64,000 nt of DNA from JAGIBJ01 sp032119795 (GTDB taxonomy: Bacteria > Actinomycetota > Thermoleophilia > Solirubrobacterales > Solirubrobacteraceae). Of the stretch, positions 17,188 to 27,010 are shown one piece after another; the first letter of the stretch is position 1; the number at the start of each line of letters is the position of its first letter. Position numbers and translations under genes: made by a program. The notes beneath the pieces were generated by a model. It worked only from the letters and a program-made list of their open reading frames with translations. It did not search any database and was not told the origin of the DNA. The stretch covers positions 1-64,000 of the forward strand of contig JAUMFO010000003.1 of NCBI GenBank assembly GCA_032119795.1, given 5' to 3'.

Positions 17188-20100
17188 ATGCGGAGCATGC
17201 GCTCGTTCTCCGCCCTCGCGGCCACCACCTTGCTCGCCATCACGGCCGCCGCCCCCACCCAGGCCGCCGCCGCTGCACGACCCGATCTGCGGATCGGGAA
17301 GCTCAAACCCTCGCCCGCCCAGGTCTCCGCCGGCAGCACCCTCACCGCCGCCTGGACGCTGAAGAACACCGGTGCCGGCGCCGCCAAAGCCTCGACGGTG
17401 ACGGTCGTGCTCTCCAAGGACGCGAAGGTGAGCAAGTCCGACGTGACGCTCGGCAAGCCCAAGGCCAAGGCGCTCGCGGCCCGGCGCAACGCCAAGGCCA
17501 GCGTCAAGCTCGCGATCCCGAGGACCGTGAAGCCCGGCAAGTACCGCGTGATCGTCTGCGCCGACGCCGGCAAGAAACTCAAGGAGGCCAGCGAGCGCAA
17601 CAACTGCGCCACGGCGAAGGTCACGATCGGGGCGGCCGCGCCGTCGACCGGTCAAAGCAGTCCCATCGGCAACCCGCCGTCTCGACCAGCCCCCGGCAAT
17701 GAGGACCTCCCGCCCGGACCGGACCGCCCAGGCGAGCAGCCGGGAGACAAACCCGGCGAGAACCCGCCACCCGGACCGGGCCCCGGACCGATCCCGAACC
17801 CGGTCGACACGGCGCCCAAGCTCAACGAGGACGCCGCGACCTCCGTCTACGACGCGACCCGCTTCCTGTACTCCGGCGACAACCCCGTGCAGCGCGGCGT
17901 GAAGGCCGGCACGATCGACGAGGCCCGCGTCGCCGTGATCAAGGGCAAGGTCGTCGACCGTGACGGCAGGGCGCTCGCGGGCGCGCAGGTCACCGTGCTC
18001 GACCACCCCGAATTCGGCTACACCGAGTCAAGGGCCGACGGCGGGTACGACCTCGCCATCAACGGCGCGAACCTCACGATCGTCTTCGAGAAGGCGGGCT
18101 TCCTGACCGTCCAGCGCACGCTCGATCCCAATTGGCAGGACTACGACGTGCAGAGCGACGTGGCGATGGTCCCCGTCGACGCCGAGGTCACCGAGATCGA
18201 CCCGGACAGCACCGCGCCGATCCAGATCGCCGACAGCACCCCGACGCAGGACGCCGACGGCAAGCGCCAATCGCTGCTCTTCTTTACCGACGGCACCAAG
18301 GCCACGATGACCCTTCCGGACGGCTCCAAGAAGCCCGTCGAGAAGCTCGAGGTGCGCGTCACCGAGTTCACCCAGGGCAACGACGGCGACAGCGCTATGC
18401 CCGGCACGCTCCCGAGCACCACCGGCTACACCTACGCCGCCGAGTACTCGATCGATGAGGCCCTGAAAGCCAAAGCCACGCGGGTCGACTTCGACCGTCC
18501 CGTCCTCAATTACCTGGAGAACTTCACGGGCGCGCCCGTCGGCGGCGTCGTCCCGACCGGCTACTACGACCGCGCCGACGGCCAGTGGAAGGCCGGGCCG
18601 AACGGCAAGGTGCTCAAGGTCGTCAGCGAGAGCGACGGCATCGCGGGCATCGACGTGACCGGCGACGGCAACGCCGACACCGGCGACGCGCTCACGAAGC
18701 TCGGCATCACCGATGACGAGCGCCGCGCCATCGCCCAGCGCTACGACGTGGGCGAAGAGCTGTGGCGTGTGCCGCTGGATCACTTCACCCCGTGGGACCA
18801 CAACTGGCCGTACGGCCCGCCGCCGGGTGCCAAGCCGCCGAAGCTCAAGGAGTTTGAGTGGCAGGACCCCAACGACCCGTGTAAGGCCCAGGGCTCGATC
18901 ATCGGCTGTGAGACGCAGACCCTCGGCGAACACATCCCGCTCGTGGGCACCGACCAGACGCTGACCTACACCTCCGACCGCACCCCCGGCTGGAAGGTCG
19001 ACGACAAGCTCGAGATCCCGATCACTCCGGCGGTAATTCCGGACCGGCTCAAGGGCGTGCAGCTCGAGGTCACGATCGGCGGCAAGAAGACCGAGCACCG
19101 CTGGTGCGATCCGGCCTACCCGACGACCGGCACGCAGACGTGCGGCACCCTGCCCGCGATCAAGCCGAACCTCACCCACACCGTCTCGTGGAACGGCGTC
19201 GACGCCTACGACCGCGCCGTCCAGGGCCGGCTGAAGGCCACGATCCGCGTGCTCTACATCTACGAGTTCAACTACTACGACGCGCCGGAGGACTTCGACG
19301 CCAGCTTCGGCCAGTTCCCCTCCGACACCGAGGTGTTCGACGGCCGCGGCGCCTGCGGCAACCGCGCCGGCAACATGGAGTCGCACTTCTTCTGCGGCGT
19401 CCCAGTCGGCCAGACGATTACGCGCTACATCGGCTCCTGGGACAGCCGCGACGTGGCCGGCCTCGGTGGCTTCTCGCTGAGCGGCCATCATGCCTTCGAC
19501 CCCGGCAACGGCGTCGTCCACAAGGGCGACGGCCAGACGATGTCTGGCGGGGCGATGAGCAAGACGCTCAGCACGACGGTGGGCGCCTATTCCGGCCCGC
19601 GGATCGGCAACCCGGCCAGCGAAGGCAAAGACGCCAAAGACGTCACGCTCGACTACCTCGGCGGCTTTGATCGCGGCCCGGACGGCTCCCTCTTCGTGCT
19701 CGTGAACTTCAACGAGAAGGGCATCTTCCGCGTCGCCCCCGACGGCAAGGTGAGCCGCTACGCCGGCGCGCGCCACGATCGTGAGAAGGACCCGTACGAG
19801 GGCCTGATCGCGCCAGTCTCCCCGGACGGCACGCCCGCCAAGGAGGCCAAGCTCGGCTACGAGCCCAGCAACCTGGCGGTCGGCCCGGACGGCAGCGTGT
19901 ACTGGTCGTCGTACAGCGCCTCCAGCAACAACTACTCGATCTCCAAGATCACGCCCGAGGGACGCGTCCAGCGCGTCGCCGGCAACGACGACCCCAGCGC
20001 CGTCTGGGCCGACGACAAGCCGGCGACGCAGACGCGCCTTGGCGGCATCCGCGGCCTCCTGCCCGCGCCCGACGGCTCCGTCTACTTCACCGAGCGCGGC

Positions 20101-23100
20101 ACCGCCTCCAACGGCTGGCATGCCCGCGTGCGCAAAGTGACGGCCGCAGGCCTCACGGCGACGGTCGCCGGTGGCGGCTCAGACAAGACCGAGGACGAGG
20201 ACCTCGGCAACGGCGAGCCGGCGCGCGACGCCTCGTTTGCGATCCCGTATGGCATGACGCTCGGCGACGACGGCTCGCTGTATTTCGCGCTGCCCAACGA
20301 GAACGTGGTCGAGAAGGTCACGCCGCAGGGTCGCCTGCAGCGCGTGGCCGGCAACCACACGAGCAAGTACGAGATCCCGCAGTACGGCGAGCTCGCGACG
20401 AGCGCCAACATCGGCGCGCCCGTCGACGTGGCGATGGGCCGCGACGGCTCGCTCTACATCCGCCATAACCAGAGCGGCACCCCGAGTGGGTCGCTGATCT
20501 CGCGGGTGCGCGCCGATGGGCGGCTGGAGCATGTGGCCGGGCACCTGCGTGGGACCTGCGGCTACAGCCTCTCTCCCGAGGGTGAACAGGCGACGCGCTC
20601 GTGCATCGAGACCTCGGACGGCGGCTTGCACGTCGACGCCGACGGCCGCGTGATCTACGCCGACGGCCGCCACCAGATCCGCCGGATCGACCCGCCGCTG
20701 CCGGGCTTTGACCGCGACGGCTACGCCGTGCCGTCGACCGACGGCAGCGAGATCTGGGAGTTCGACGCCGACGGCCGGCACCTCAAGACGCGCGACGGCC
20801 TCAGCGGCGCGGTGACGCGCACCTTCACCTACGGCAATCACGGCCTGAGCAAGCTCACCGATGGCGACGGCAACGTCACCACGATCGAGCGCTCGGCCGA
20901 CGGCAAGGCCGAGGCGATCGTCGGCCCGGGCGGGCAGCGCACGACGCTGGCGCTCAACGCCGACGGCTGGCTCGCCGAGGCCAAAAACCCCGCGGGCGAG
21001 GCCACGAAGATGACCTACCACGGCGCCGGCGGCCTCCTGGCAACGTTCAAGACCCCAGGCGGCGGCACGTCGGAGTTGACGTATGACGCGACGGGCCGCC
21101 TCACGAAGGACGTCAGCGCCGACGGCGTGACGACCACCCTGGAGCGCACGCAATCAACCGACGGCGTGAGCGTGAAGGTCACCGCCGGCGATCGCCTCAC
21201 GACCTACCACCTGGAGACGCTGCCGACGGGCGAGCGCCAGCGGCGCATCGTGCGTCCCGGCGGCCTGACGACCGTCGCCAAGACGCTGCTGGATGGCAGC
21301 ACCGAGCGCACCGACCCGGACGGCACGAAGACCACCCAGGTCAACGGTCCCGATCCGCGCTGGGGCTCCCGGGTGATCGTCCCGCAGGAGCGGACGGTCA
21401 AGACGCCAGGCGGCAAGGAGAAGACGTCCACCTGGACGCGCACCGTGTCGCTGACGGATCCGAAGAATCCGCTGAGCGTGGTGTGGCTGCGCGTCAACGG
21501 CCCTGAGGGCACCTGGGACTACAGCCAGGGCGACGAGGAGGACCCGGACGACCAGACGATGACCTTCCGCTCCAAGGGCAACAAGATCTCGACGACGACG
21601 CTCGACCGTCGTGGCCGCGCGATCCAGGTGAAGCCCGACAGTGCGGTCGACGCCTACGCGATCACTTACGACGAGCAGGGCGGCGTGAAGACCGTCACCC
21701 AGGGCGACACGAAGCAGGCGTTCACGTACGACGCCAAGCTACGCCTGCAGTCGCGCACCGACGCGGCCGGCAACGCGCTCACCTACACCTACGACGACGC
21801 GGATCGCATTGCGACCGTGACCGTTCCCGACGACGTCGGCGGGGACTCCGTCTACCGCTACGCCTACAACGCAGACGGCGGCACGAAATCGGTCACCACG
21901 CCCGAGGGCAAGGTGCACGCGTTCACGCGCTCGGAGACCGGTCGCGAGAAGACGTACACGCCGGCCGGCCAGGCAGGCAAGTACGAGCGTGACTACTTCG
22001 GCAACCGTGAGCTGAAGTCGCTCGCGTCGCCGACGGGCGCCACGACGACCTACGGCTACACGGCCGGCGGCCAGCTGAAGAGCGACGACAACGGCCAGAC
22101 GAAGCGGGACTACTCCTACGTCGACGGCGCCGACCAGTTCGACGTGATCACCCGCGCGCTCAGCGCGGGCGGCGGCACGCAGTCGATCGACTACGGCTAC
22201 GACGGCGCCCTACCGACGAGCATGGCGTTTGCCGGCGCGGCCGAAGGCGCCTACGCCTACACGTGGAGCAACGAGCTGCTGCCCAGTGAGGAGAAGCTCA
22301 CCGTCGACGGCACGGAGTACGCCGACGCGATGACGTTCGACACCGACCGGCTCCCGACCAAGCGCGGGCCGTTCACCTACGCGCGGAGCGGCCCGGGTGG
22401 CGCGATCAGTGCGATCACGGGTGGTCCGCTGGCGATCGGCCTGCAGTACGACGCGCTGGCCCGCATCAAGAACCGCACGGTGAAGGTCGGCGGCGACGAC
22501 GTGTTCGCGCAGACGTTCACCTACGACAACGCCTCACGGATCGCGTCGATCGGTGACGCGCCCAAGGGCGGCGCCACCAAGACGCGCGCCTTCGAGTACG
22601 ACGGCCGCGGGCAGCTACGGCGCGTGAAGGAAGGCGGCGCGGTCGTGGAGGAGTACGTCTACGACGCCGACGGCAACCGTACGTCGGCGAAGGTCGGCGC
22701 GGGGGCGGCTGAGGCGGCGACGTATGACGCCGGCGGCCAGCTGAAGACCCGAGGCGGCGTGGCGTACACGTTCGACGCCGACGGCTTCATGACGAAGCGC
22801 GGCAGCGACGAGTTCACGTGGAGCCGAGACGGCCAGCTGCTGGTCGCGAAGGTCGGTGGCGTGACGGCGACCTACGCCTACGACGCGCTCGGGCGACGCA
22901 CCGCGCGCACGGCTGGCGGCGACACGCAGATCTACCTCTACGGTGATCCGGCGCAGCCGTTCCGCGTGACCGCGTGGAAGGACCCGGACGGCACGTGGAC
23001 GCGGGCCAGCTACGACGAGCATGACCAGCTCTTCGCGCTGCGCCGCGGCGAGGCGACCTACTCGGTCGGCGCCGATCAGGTCGGGTCGCCGCGGGTGGTG

Positions 23101-23775
23101 GCCGACGCCGGCGGCGACGTCGTCAAGCGGGTCGCCTACGACGCGTTTGGCCAGCCGACCGTCGAGGCCGGCGGGGCGTTCTCGCTGCCGATCGGCTTCG
23201 CCGGCGGCCTGCAGGATCCGCTCACCGGGCTGGTGCGGTTTGGTCTGCGTGACTACGAGCCGGCGTCTGGCCGCTTCGTGTTCCGCGACCCGTCGTTCTT
23301 CGCGGGCTCACCGGAGAACCTCTACGCCTACGCCGGATCGAGCCCGGTGCAGAACCGCGACCCCAGCGGCCTGGTGTGTGGCTCCTTCGGCGCCTTCGGC
23401 GGCGCGGGCGGCGGCATCCAGTTCTGCCGAGACAACACCCTCGAGAAGGCGAACTGGTCGATGTGCGCGGAGCTCGGCGTGGGCCTGGGCGGCGGCGTGG
23501 AGATCGACGCGATGGCCGGCGCCCAAGACACCGGCGGCGCCATCGTCGCCGAACTCACCGGCAAGGCCGGGATCATCGGCGGCACGATCGGCGGCGAGAT
23601 GAGCCTGGACTGCTTCAACGTGAAGGGCGGCGCGAAGGTGCAGGCCGGACCGGTGAAGGCGTCGCTCGACACCTCCGGCACGCCCGACTTTGGCTACACG
23701 CAGTGGGAGAACGTGACGAAGGTCGGCGGCAAGATCGAGGGCAAGCTCGCCTGGAAGCAGTGCGCGAAGTGGTGA
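17188..23775 (+). CDS. Giant secreted RHS/YD-repeat protein
   Basis: 2195 residues with signal peptide (MRSFSALAATTLLAITAAAP...AAA). In order: CARDB-like domain (about 32-150, PDLRIGKLKPSPAQV), Pro/Gly linker, carboxypeptidase-regulatory-like module (about 248-308, TVLDHPEFGYTESRADGGYD), NHL-type repeats (about 820-1170), YD repeats (about 1190-1920) and an RHS core (about 1965-2060) ending LYAYAGSSPVQNRDPSGLV. The last 134 residues are a Gly-rich, beta-like tip with five cysteines and no toxin motif I recognise. The HPEFG module is shared with the RHS protein at 33030-41063. GAGGG lies 11 bases before the ATG. No immunity-like gene follows; the next gene has its own promoter. Confidence 0.9.
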   Translation: MRSMRSFSALAATTLLAITAAAPTQAAAAARPDLRIGKLKPSPAQVSAGSTLTAAWTLKNTGAGAAKASTVTVVLSKDAKVSKSDVTLGKPKAKALAARRNAKASVKLAIPRTVKPGKYRVIVCADAGKKLKEASERNNCATAKVTIGAAAPSTGQSSPIGNPPSRPAPGNEDLPPGPDRPGEQPGDKPGENPPPGPGPGPIPNPVDTAPKLNEDAATSVYDATRFLYSGDNPVQRGVKAGTIDEARVAVIKGKVVDRDGRALAGAQVTVLDHPEFGYTESRADGGYDLAINGANLTIVFEKAGFLTVQRTLDPNWQDYDVQSDVAMVPVDAEVTEIDPDSTAPIQIADSTPTQDADGKRQSLLFFTDGTKATMTLPDGSKKPVEKLEVRVTEFTQGNDGDSAMPGTLPSTTGYTYAAEYSIDEALKAKATRVDFDRPVLNYLENFTGAPVGGVVPTGYYDRADGQWKAGPNGKVLKVVSESDGIAGIDVTGDGNADTGDALTKLGITDDERRAIAQRYDVGEELWRVPLDHFTPWDHNWPYGPPPGAKPPKLKEFEWQDPNDPCKAQGSIIGCETQTLGEHIPLVGTDQTLTYTSDRTPGWKVDDKLEIPITPAVIPDRLKGVQLEVTIGGKKTEHRWCDPAYPTTGTQTCGTLPAIKPNLTHTVSWNGVDAYDRAVQGRLKATIRVLYIYEFNYYDAPEDFDASFGQFPSDTEVFDGRGACGNRAGNMESHFFCGVPVGQTITRYIGSWDSRDVAGLGGFSLSGHHAFDPGNGVVHKGDGQTMSGGAMSKTLSTTVGAYSGPRIGNPASEGKDAKDVTLDYLGGFDRGPDGSLFVLVNFNEKGIFRVAPDGKVSRYAGARHDREKDPYEGLIAPVSPDGTPAKEAKLGYEPSNLAVGPDGSVYWSSYSASSNNYSISKITPEGRVQRVAGNDDPSAVWADDKPATQTRLGGIRGLLPAPDGSVYFTERGTASNGWHARVRKVTAAGLTATVAGGGSDKTEDEDLGNGEPARDASFAIPYGMTLGDDGSLYFALPNENVVEKVTPQGRLQRVAGNHTSKYEIPQYGELATSANIGAPVDVAMGRDGSLYIRHNQSGTPSGSLISRVRADGRLEHVAGHLRGTCGYSLSPEGEQATRSCIETSDGGLHVDADGRVIYADGRHQIRRIDPPLPGFDRDGYAVPSTDGSEIWEFDADGRHLKTRDGLSGAVTRTFTYGNHGLSKLTDGDGNVTTIERSADGKAEAIVGPGGQRTTLALNADGWLAEAKNPAGEATKMTYHGAGGLLATFKTPGGGTSELTYDATGRLTKDVSADGVTTTLERTQSTDGVSVKVTAGDRLTTYHLETLPTGERQRRIVRPGGLTTVAKTLLDGSTERTDPDGTKTTQVNGPDPRWGSRVIVPQERTVKTPGGKEKTSTWTRTVSLTDPKNPLSVVWLRVNGPEGTWDYSQGDEEDPDDQTMTFRSKGNKISTTTLDRRGRAIQVKPDSAVDAYAITYDEQGGVKTVTQGDTKQAFTYDAKLRLQSRTDAAGNALTYTYDDADRIATVTVPDDVGGDSVYRYAYNADGGTKSVTTPEGKVHAFTRSETGREKTYTPAGQAGKYERDYFGNRELKSLASPTGATTTYGYTAGGQLKSDDNGQTKRDYSYVDGADQFDVITRALSAGGGTQSIDYGYDGALPTSMAFAGAAEGAYAYTWSNELLPSEEKLTVDGTEYADAMTFDTDRLPTKRGPFTYARSGPGGAISAITGGPLAIGLQYDALARIKNRTVKVGGDDVFAQTFTYDNASRIASIGDAPKGGATKTRAFEYDGRGQLRRVKEGGAVVEEYVYDADGNRTSAKVGAGAAEAATYDAGGQLKTRGGVAYTFDADGFMTKRGSDEFTWSRDGQLLVAKVGGVTATYAYDALGRRTARTAGGDTQIYLYGDPAQPFRVTAWKDPDGTWTRASYDEHDQLFALRRGEATYSVGADQVGSPRVVADAGGDVVKRVAYDAFGQPTVEAGGAFSLPIGFAGGLQDPLTGLVRFGLRDYEPASGRFVFRDPSFFAGSPENLYAYAGSSPVQNRDPSGLVCGSFGAFGGAGGGIQFCRDNTLEKANWSMCAELGVGLGGGVEIDAMAGAQDTGGAIVAELTGKAGIIGGTIGGEMSLDCFNVKGGAKVQAGPVKASLDTSGTPDFGYTQWENVTKVGGKIEGKLAWKQCAKW

Positions 23776-23809
23776 GGCTCCGCTAGCGGTACCGGCATGG
23801 TCTCGGCGC

Positions 23810-23815
23810 TAGCGT
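23810..23815 (+). promoter_or_regulatory. -10 box of the tautomerase gene (leaderless)
   Basis: TAGCGT (TANNNT) followed by exactly 7 bases and then the ATG at 23823. No Shine-Dalgarno sequence is present, so the transcript should start at the A of the ATG. Confidence 0.65.
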
Positions 23816-23822
23816 CGGAGCC

Positions 23823-24023
23823 ATGCCGATCATTCGCGTGGAGATGCACGAGGGCCGCACCGTCGACCAGAAGCGCGCGCTGGCCGCCGCGTTGACGGAC
23901 GCGATCGTGGAGCACGCCGGCGCCGAGCGGTCGACCGTCCGCGTGATCTTCGAGGACTACGCCAAGTCGAACTGGGCGGTCGGCGGCGAACTCGTCAGCG
24001 ATCGCGAGGCGCGCGGGAGCTAG
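23823..24023 (+). CDS. 4-oxalocrotonate tautomerase family protein
   Basis: 66-residue member of the small tautomerase family: begins MPIIRVEMHEGRT, so Pro2 becomes the N-terminal catalytic proline after Met removal, with the typical QKRALAAALTDAIVEH helix and VRVIFEDY strand. These form oligomers and move protons on 2-oxo acids in aromatic degradation, but many have unknown substrates. No degradation genes are nearby. It is expressed from its own leaderless promoter. Confidence 0.88.
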   Translation: MPIIRVEMHEGRTVDQKRALAAALTDAIVEHAGAERSTVRVIFEDYAKSNWAVGGELVSDREARGS

Positions 24024-24127
24024 CGCGTTCACGCTGATTCGCCGCGGAGTTGATGCAAACTCCACTCCCGTGGCACCGGTTTGCTGGGAGCATTCGGGCC
24101 ATGGCGATCACACTCTGGACGAGTTAG

Positions 24128-24163
24128 TTGAAACTAGCTAAGCAGGGGCCTAGCCTGGTCACC
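24128..24163 (+). promoter_or_regulatory. Leaderless promoter and likely operator of the vapBC pair
   Basis: TTGAAA (24128-24133), a 17-base spacer, TAGCCT (24151-24156), 7 bases, then the ATG at 24164. The imperfect inverted repeat AGTTAGTT/AACTAGCT (about 24122-24139) overlaps the -35, where an antitoxin would autorepress. Confidence 0.7.
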
Positions 24164-24394
24164 ATGCGACGCGTTGGGATGCACGAGGCCAAGACGCAGC
24201 TGTCGCAGCTCGTCGAGCTGGCAGAGGCGGGCGAGGAGATCGTGATTCAGCGTTCGGGGCGTCCGGTGGCGCGGCTCGTCGCGATCGAGCAGCGAAGGCC
24301 GGTGGCCGACGCCTTCGGTGCGCTCCGCGGGCAGATCGAACTCGCCGACGACTTCGACGAACTCCCCGACGACTTCACCGGTCATTTCCGCTGA
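24164..24394 (+). CDS. vapB: Phd/YefM-type antitoxin (VapB)
   Basis: 76 residues: MRRVGMHEAKTQLSQLVELAEAGEEIVIQ is the classic Phd/YefM DNA-binding fold, followed by RSGRPVARLVAI and an acidic C-terminal tail (ELADDFDELPDDFTGHFR) that should bind and block the toxin. The ATG at 24164 is fixed by the promoter spacing, although the frame is open further upstream. It overlaps the toxin gene and presumably represses its own promoter through the inverted repeat at the -35. Confidence 0.9.
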   Translation: MRRVGMHEAKTQLSQLVELAEAGEEIVIQRSGRPVARLVAIEQRRPVADAFGALRGQIELADDFDELPDDFTGHFR

Positions 24395-24762
24395 TCTACC
24401 TCCTCGACACCCATGCGGTGCTGTGGCTGCTGGCCGGCGACTCGCGCGTCAAAGGCGTGCAGGCTGCCCTCACGCACCCTCGGGCCACGGTGCTCGTCAG
24501 TGCCGTGTCGCTCTGGGAAGTGGCCATCAAGGCCTCGCTGGGCAAGCTCACGGCTCCGGACGATCTGCCTGCGCAGCTGGGGCGCTTCGCGTTCGAATCG
24601 CTTCCGATCACCGACGCACACGCGTGGGCCGTCCGCGACCTACCGCCGCACCACAGCGATCCGTTCGACCGGCTACTGATCGCACAGGCCCTCGTCGAGG
24701 GAGCCACCCTGGTCTCCACCGACACGGCCTTTGACGCCTACGGCGTCGAGCGGCTCTGGTGA
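24391..24762 (+). CDS. vapC: VapC-type PIN-domain RNase toxin, CTG start
   Basis: 123 residues if read from CTG at 24391. PIN catalytic acids are all present: Asp6 in LLDTHA, Glu43 in SLWEVAIK, Asp93 in DPFDRLL, Asp111 in STDTAFD, giving an Mg-dependent endoribonuclease. The first ATG/GTG/TTG in frame is GTG at 24418, which would remove Asp6 and the first strand. CTG at 24391 overlaps the antitoxin stop as CTGA, mimicking the common ATGA coupling, so I prefer it. It ends exactly where the convergent diguanylate cyclase gene ends, with no gap. Confidence 0.85.
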   Translation: MIYLLDTHAVLWLLAGDSRVKGVQAALTHPRATVLVSAVSLWEVAIKASLGKLTAPDDLPAQLGRFAFESLPITDAHAWAVRDLPPHHSDPFDRLLIAQALVEGATLVSTDTAFDAYGVERLW

Positions 24763-26982
24763 TTACCTGCCTCCGGCCTCTGGGCCGGGGTCGCTGAGGT
24801 CGTCGAGGAGTTCGAGGGGCGGCCGGAGCTGATCGCGGGCATCGGCGCGGCGCTCGCGCGGCGCCCCGCCACCGTCCTTGTCGGCTCGCAGGCGCTCGTC
24901 GGCGACGTAGAGCAGCACGTCGCCGGTGCGGGCGTCGGTCGGGTAGGTGGCGATGCCGACGCCGGTGGTGATGCGGTGGCCGTCGCGGCTGAGTGAGGTG
25001 ACGGCCGCTCGCACGGCATTGGCGACGGGCAACGCGTCGGCCGCGTCGGCGTCTGGCAGCACGACGCAGAACTCGTCGCCGCCCTGCCGGACGACCGTGT
25101 CGCCCTCGCGGGCTGCCGCGACGAGCCGACTGGCCACGTCGCTGAGGAGTGCGTCGCCGGCGGCGTGGCCGAGCGTGTCGTTGAGGGCTTTGAAGCCGTT
25201 GAGGTCGAGGGCCAGGACCGACACCGGTCGGCCGGTGCGCGTGGCCCGCTGCAGCTCGATCTGGAGCTGCTCGGCGAGGAGGCGGCGGTTGCCGACGCCC
25301 GTCAGTGGGTCGCGGCGCACCAGGCGCTCGAGCTCGTCGCCCTGCTCCTCGGAGCGCTCCAGGTAGACCATTGCGCCGCCACCGGTGCCGTAGACGACCA
25401 CCGTGAGCAGCGCCAAGGCGAGCATCATCGGAACGGCCAGCAGCCCCGACCCGATCAGGGCGACCAGGCAGACGCCCGCCGCGACCCAGTGGGCGGCGAT
25501 CTGCCGGCGATCGGTAAGGCGGACCGCGGCCAGACTGCCGGCCAGCGCGAACGGCCCGAGGCCAGCGGCGGCGATATCGGGCACCACGACCATGAACATC
25601 GTCGCGCCGACGTACGGCAACGCGATCGCCGCATGGTTGAGCGCCGTACCGATCGCTGGCGGCTCGCGGCGCAGCGTGAAGTACGCGACGACGCCGAGCG
25701 TGAGGCAGAAGGCGAAGGCCGTGCGCTGCGGGTCGGCGCCCTCGAGCGTGAGCAGCGTGGTGGCGCCCAGCAGCAGCGAGTAGAGGGCGACGAGCACGCC
25801 CTGGGCTCGCCAGACCGTGAGGTTGACGGCGAGCTGGCGACGCGACACGCGCGTCGAGCCGGCCGCCGGCGCGGAGGCGGGGGCGGCCACCGTCGACGGG
25901 ACGGTGATGGCCGCCTTGAGCGCGCGAGGCACGGCGCGCCGCGCCGCCTTGTCGGCCCCGAGGCGCTCGTCCGCCACCCGCAGCAGCTCGTCTGGCGTGG
26001 TGGCGTCGACCGGAAAGGTCGCCACGCCGGTGCCGGTGCTGACGCCGGGGGATCCCTCCCCCATCGCCGCCAGCGCGGCGTCGAGCGTGTCGCGCATGGC
26101 CGCGGCCGCGGCCGCCCCAGTGCGCGGCAGCACGACGCAGAACTCGTCGCCGCCCTGGCGCACGACCGTGTCTCCAGGCCGGCAGGCCCCGACCAGCGTC
26201 GTCGCGACGGCGCGCAGCAGGGCATCGCCGGCGTCGTGACCGACCTGGTCGTTGAGTTCCTTGAAGCCGTTGAGGTCGAGCGCGAGCACGCTGAGTTCCT
26301 CGCCATCGGCCGCGTGCTCAATGACGGCGGCGGCGAGGGTCTCGTCGAGCCGTCGGCGGTTCCCCACGCCGGTGAGCGGGTCGCGGCGCACGAGCGACGC
26401 GAGCTCCGTGCTCTGGGCCTCGGCGGCCTCCAGGATCAACGTCGTCGCCCAGCCGAGCACCCAGATGCCGGGGAGGATCGACACCACGGCGAGGACCGTC
26501 GACCGGTCGACGTCGGCAAACAGCAGCGGAAGCACGAGCAGGACAGCGCCGATCGCGAGGTGCACGGCGATCATGCGTCGGTTGAGGTTGCGTCCGGCCG
26601 CGAACGTGCCCGCGAAGATCGCGGCGACCGCCGGTGCTGGCGCCCCAGGCGCGTAGGCGACGAGCCCGAGGCTCGACATCAGCGGGATCATCAGGATCAC
26701 GACGAAGTTGCGCCGACCACCCAGCCGCGGCGGCTTGTTCGTCGCCGCGAGCGCCGCGACCAGGAGCAGGGCGGCGGCAAACGGCCAGACGCGTGCGCGG
26801 TCGAAGAGGCTGGGCCACAGCAGGGGCGTCAGCACGCTGCTGACGCCGACGATCGCGAACATCGCCGCGTAGATCTGCCAGACGTGCGGCTCGCGGGCGA
26901 AGTCGCGCCGATCGACCCGCACCTGGCGAGGCGCGCGGGGCCCGCGGGGCGGGCGTCGAGTCGTGGAGCGAAGCGGAGACAT
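24763..26982 (-). CDS. Double TM-GGDEF diguanylate cyclase, paralogue 1
   Basis: 739 residues made of two similar halves, each a block of membrane helices followed by a GGDEF domain; motif GGDEF at about residues 277 and 632. Both have intact GGDEF and an RxxD product-inhibition site five residues before it (RPGD and REGD), so both should make and sense c-di-GMP. Each half contains RRDPLTGVGNRR. It lies 28 bases downstream of its paralogue (27011-29215) in the same direction, probably one operon from a tandem duplication. The start is uncertain since no ribosome site is visible. No EAL or HD-GYP domain is present. Confidence 0.9.
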   Translation of the reverse strand: MSPLRSTTRRPPRGPRAPRQVRVDRRDFAREPHVWQIYAAMFAIVGVSSVLTPLLWPSLFDRARVWPFAAALLLVAALAATNKPPRLGGRRNFVVILMIPLMSSLGLVAYAPGAPAPAVAAIFAGTFAAGRNLNRRMIAVHLAIGAVLLVLPLLFADVDRSTVLAVVSILPGIWVLGWATTLILEAAEAQSTELASLVRRDPLTGVGNRRRLDETLAAAVIEHAADGEELSVLALDLNGFKELNDQVGHDAGDALLRAVATTLVGACRPGDTVVRQGGDEFCVVLPRTGAAAAAAMRDTLDAALAAMGEGSPGVSTGTGVATFPVDATTPDELLRVADERLGADKAARRAVPRALKAAITVPSTVAAPASAPAAGSTRVSRRQLAVNLTVWRAQGVLVALYSLLLGATTLLTLEGADPQRTAFAFCLTLGVVAYFTLRREPPAIGTALNHAAIALPYVGATMFMVVVPDIAAAGLGPFALAGSLAAVRLTDRRQIAAHWVAAGVCLVALIGSGLLAVPMMLALALLTVVVYGTGGGAMVYLERSEEQGDELERLVRRDPLTGVGNRRLLAEQLQIELQRATRTGRPVSVLALDLNGFKALNDTLGHAAGDALLSDVASRLVAAAREGDTVVRQGGDEFCVVLPDADAADALPVANAVRAAVTSLSRDGHRITTGVGIATYPTDARTGDVLLYVADERLRADKDGGGAPRERRADARDQLRPPLELLDDLSDPGPEAGGR

Positions 26983-27010
26983 GGAGGGGGGAGAGGCGAC
27001 GTACGCCGGA

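Noticed and set aside
18028..20121. Long minus-strand frame opposite the RHS gene
   Set aside because: No start signal and composition of an antisense shadow; the plus strand encodes clear RHS modules.
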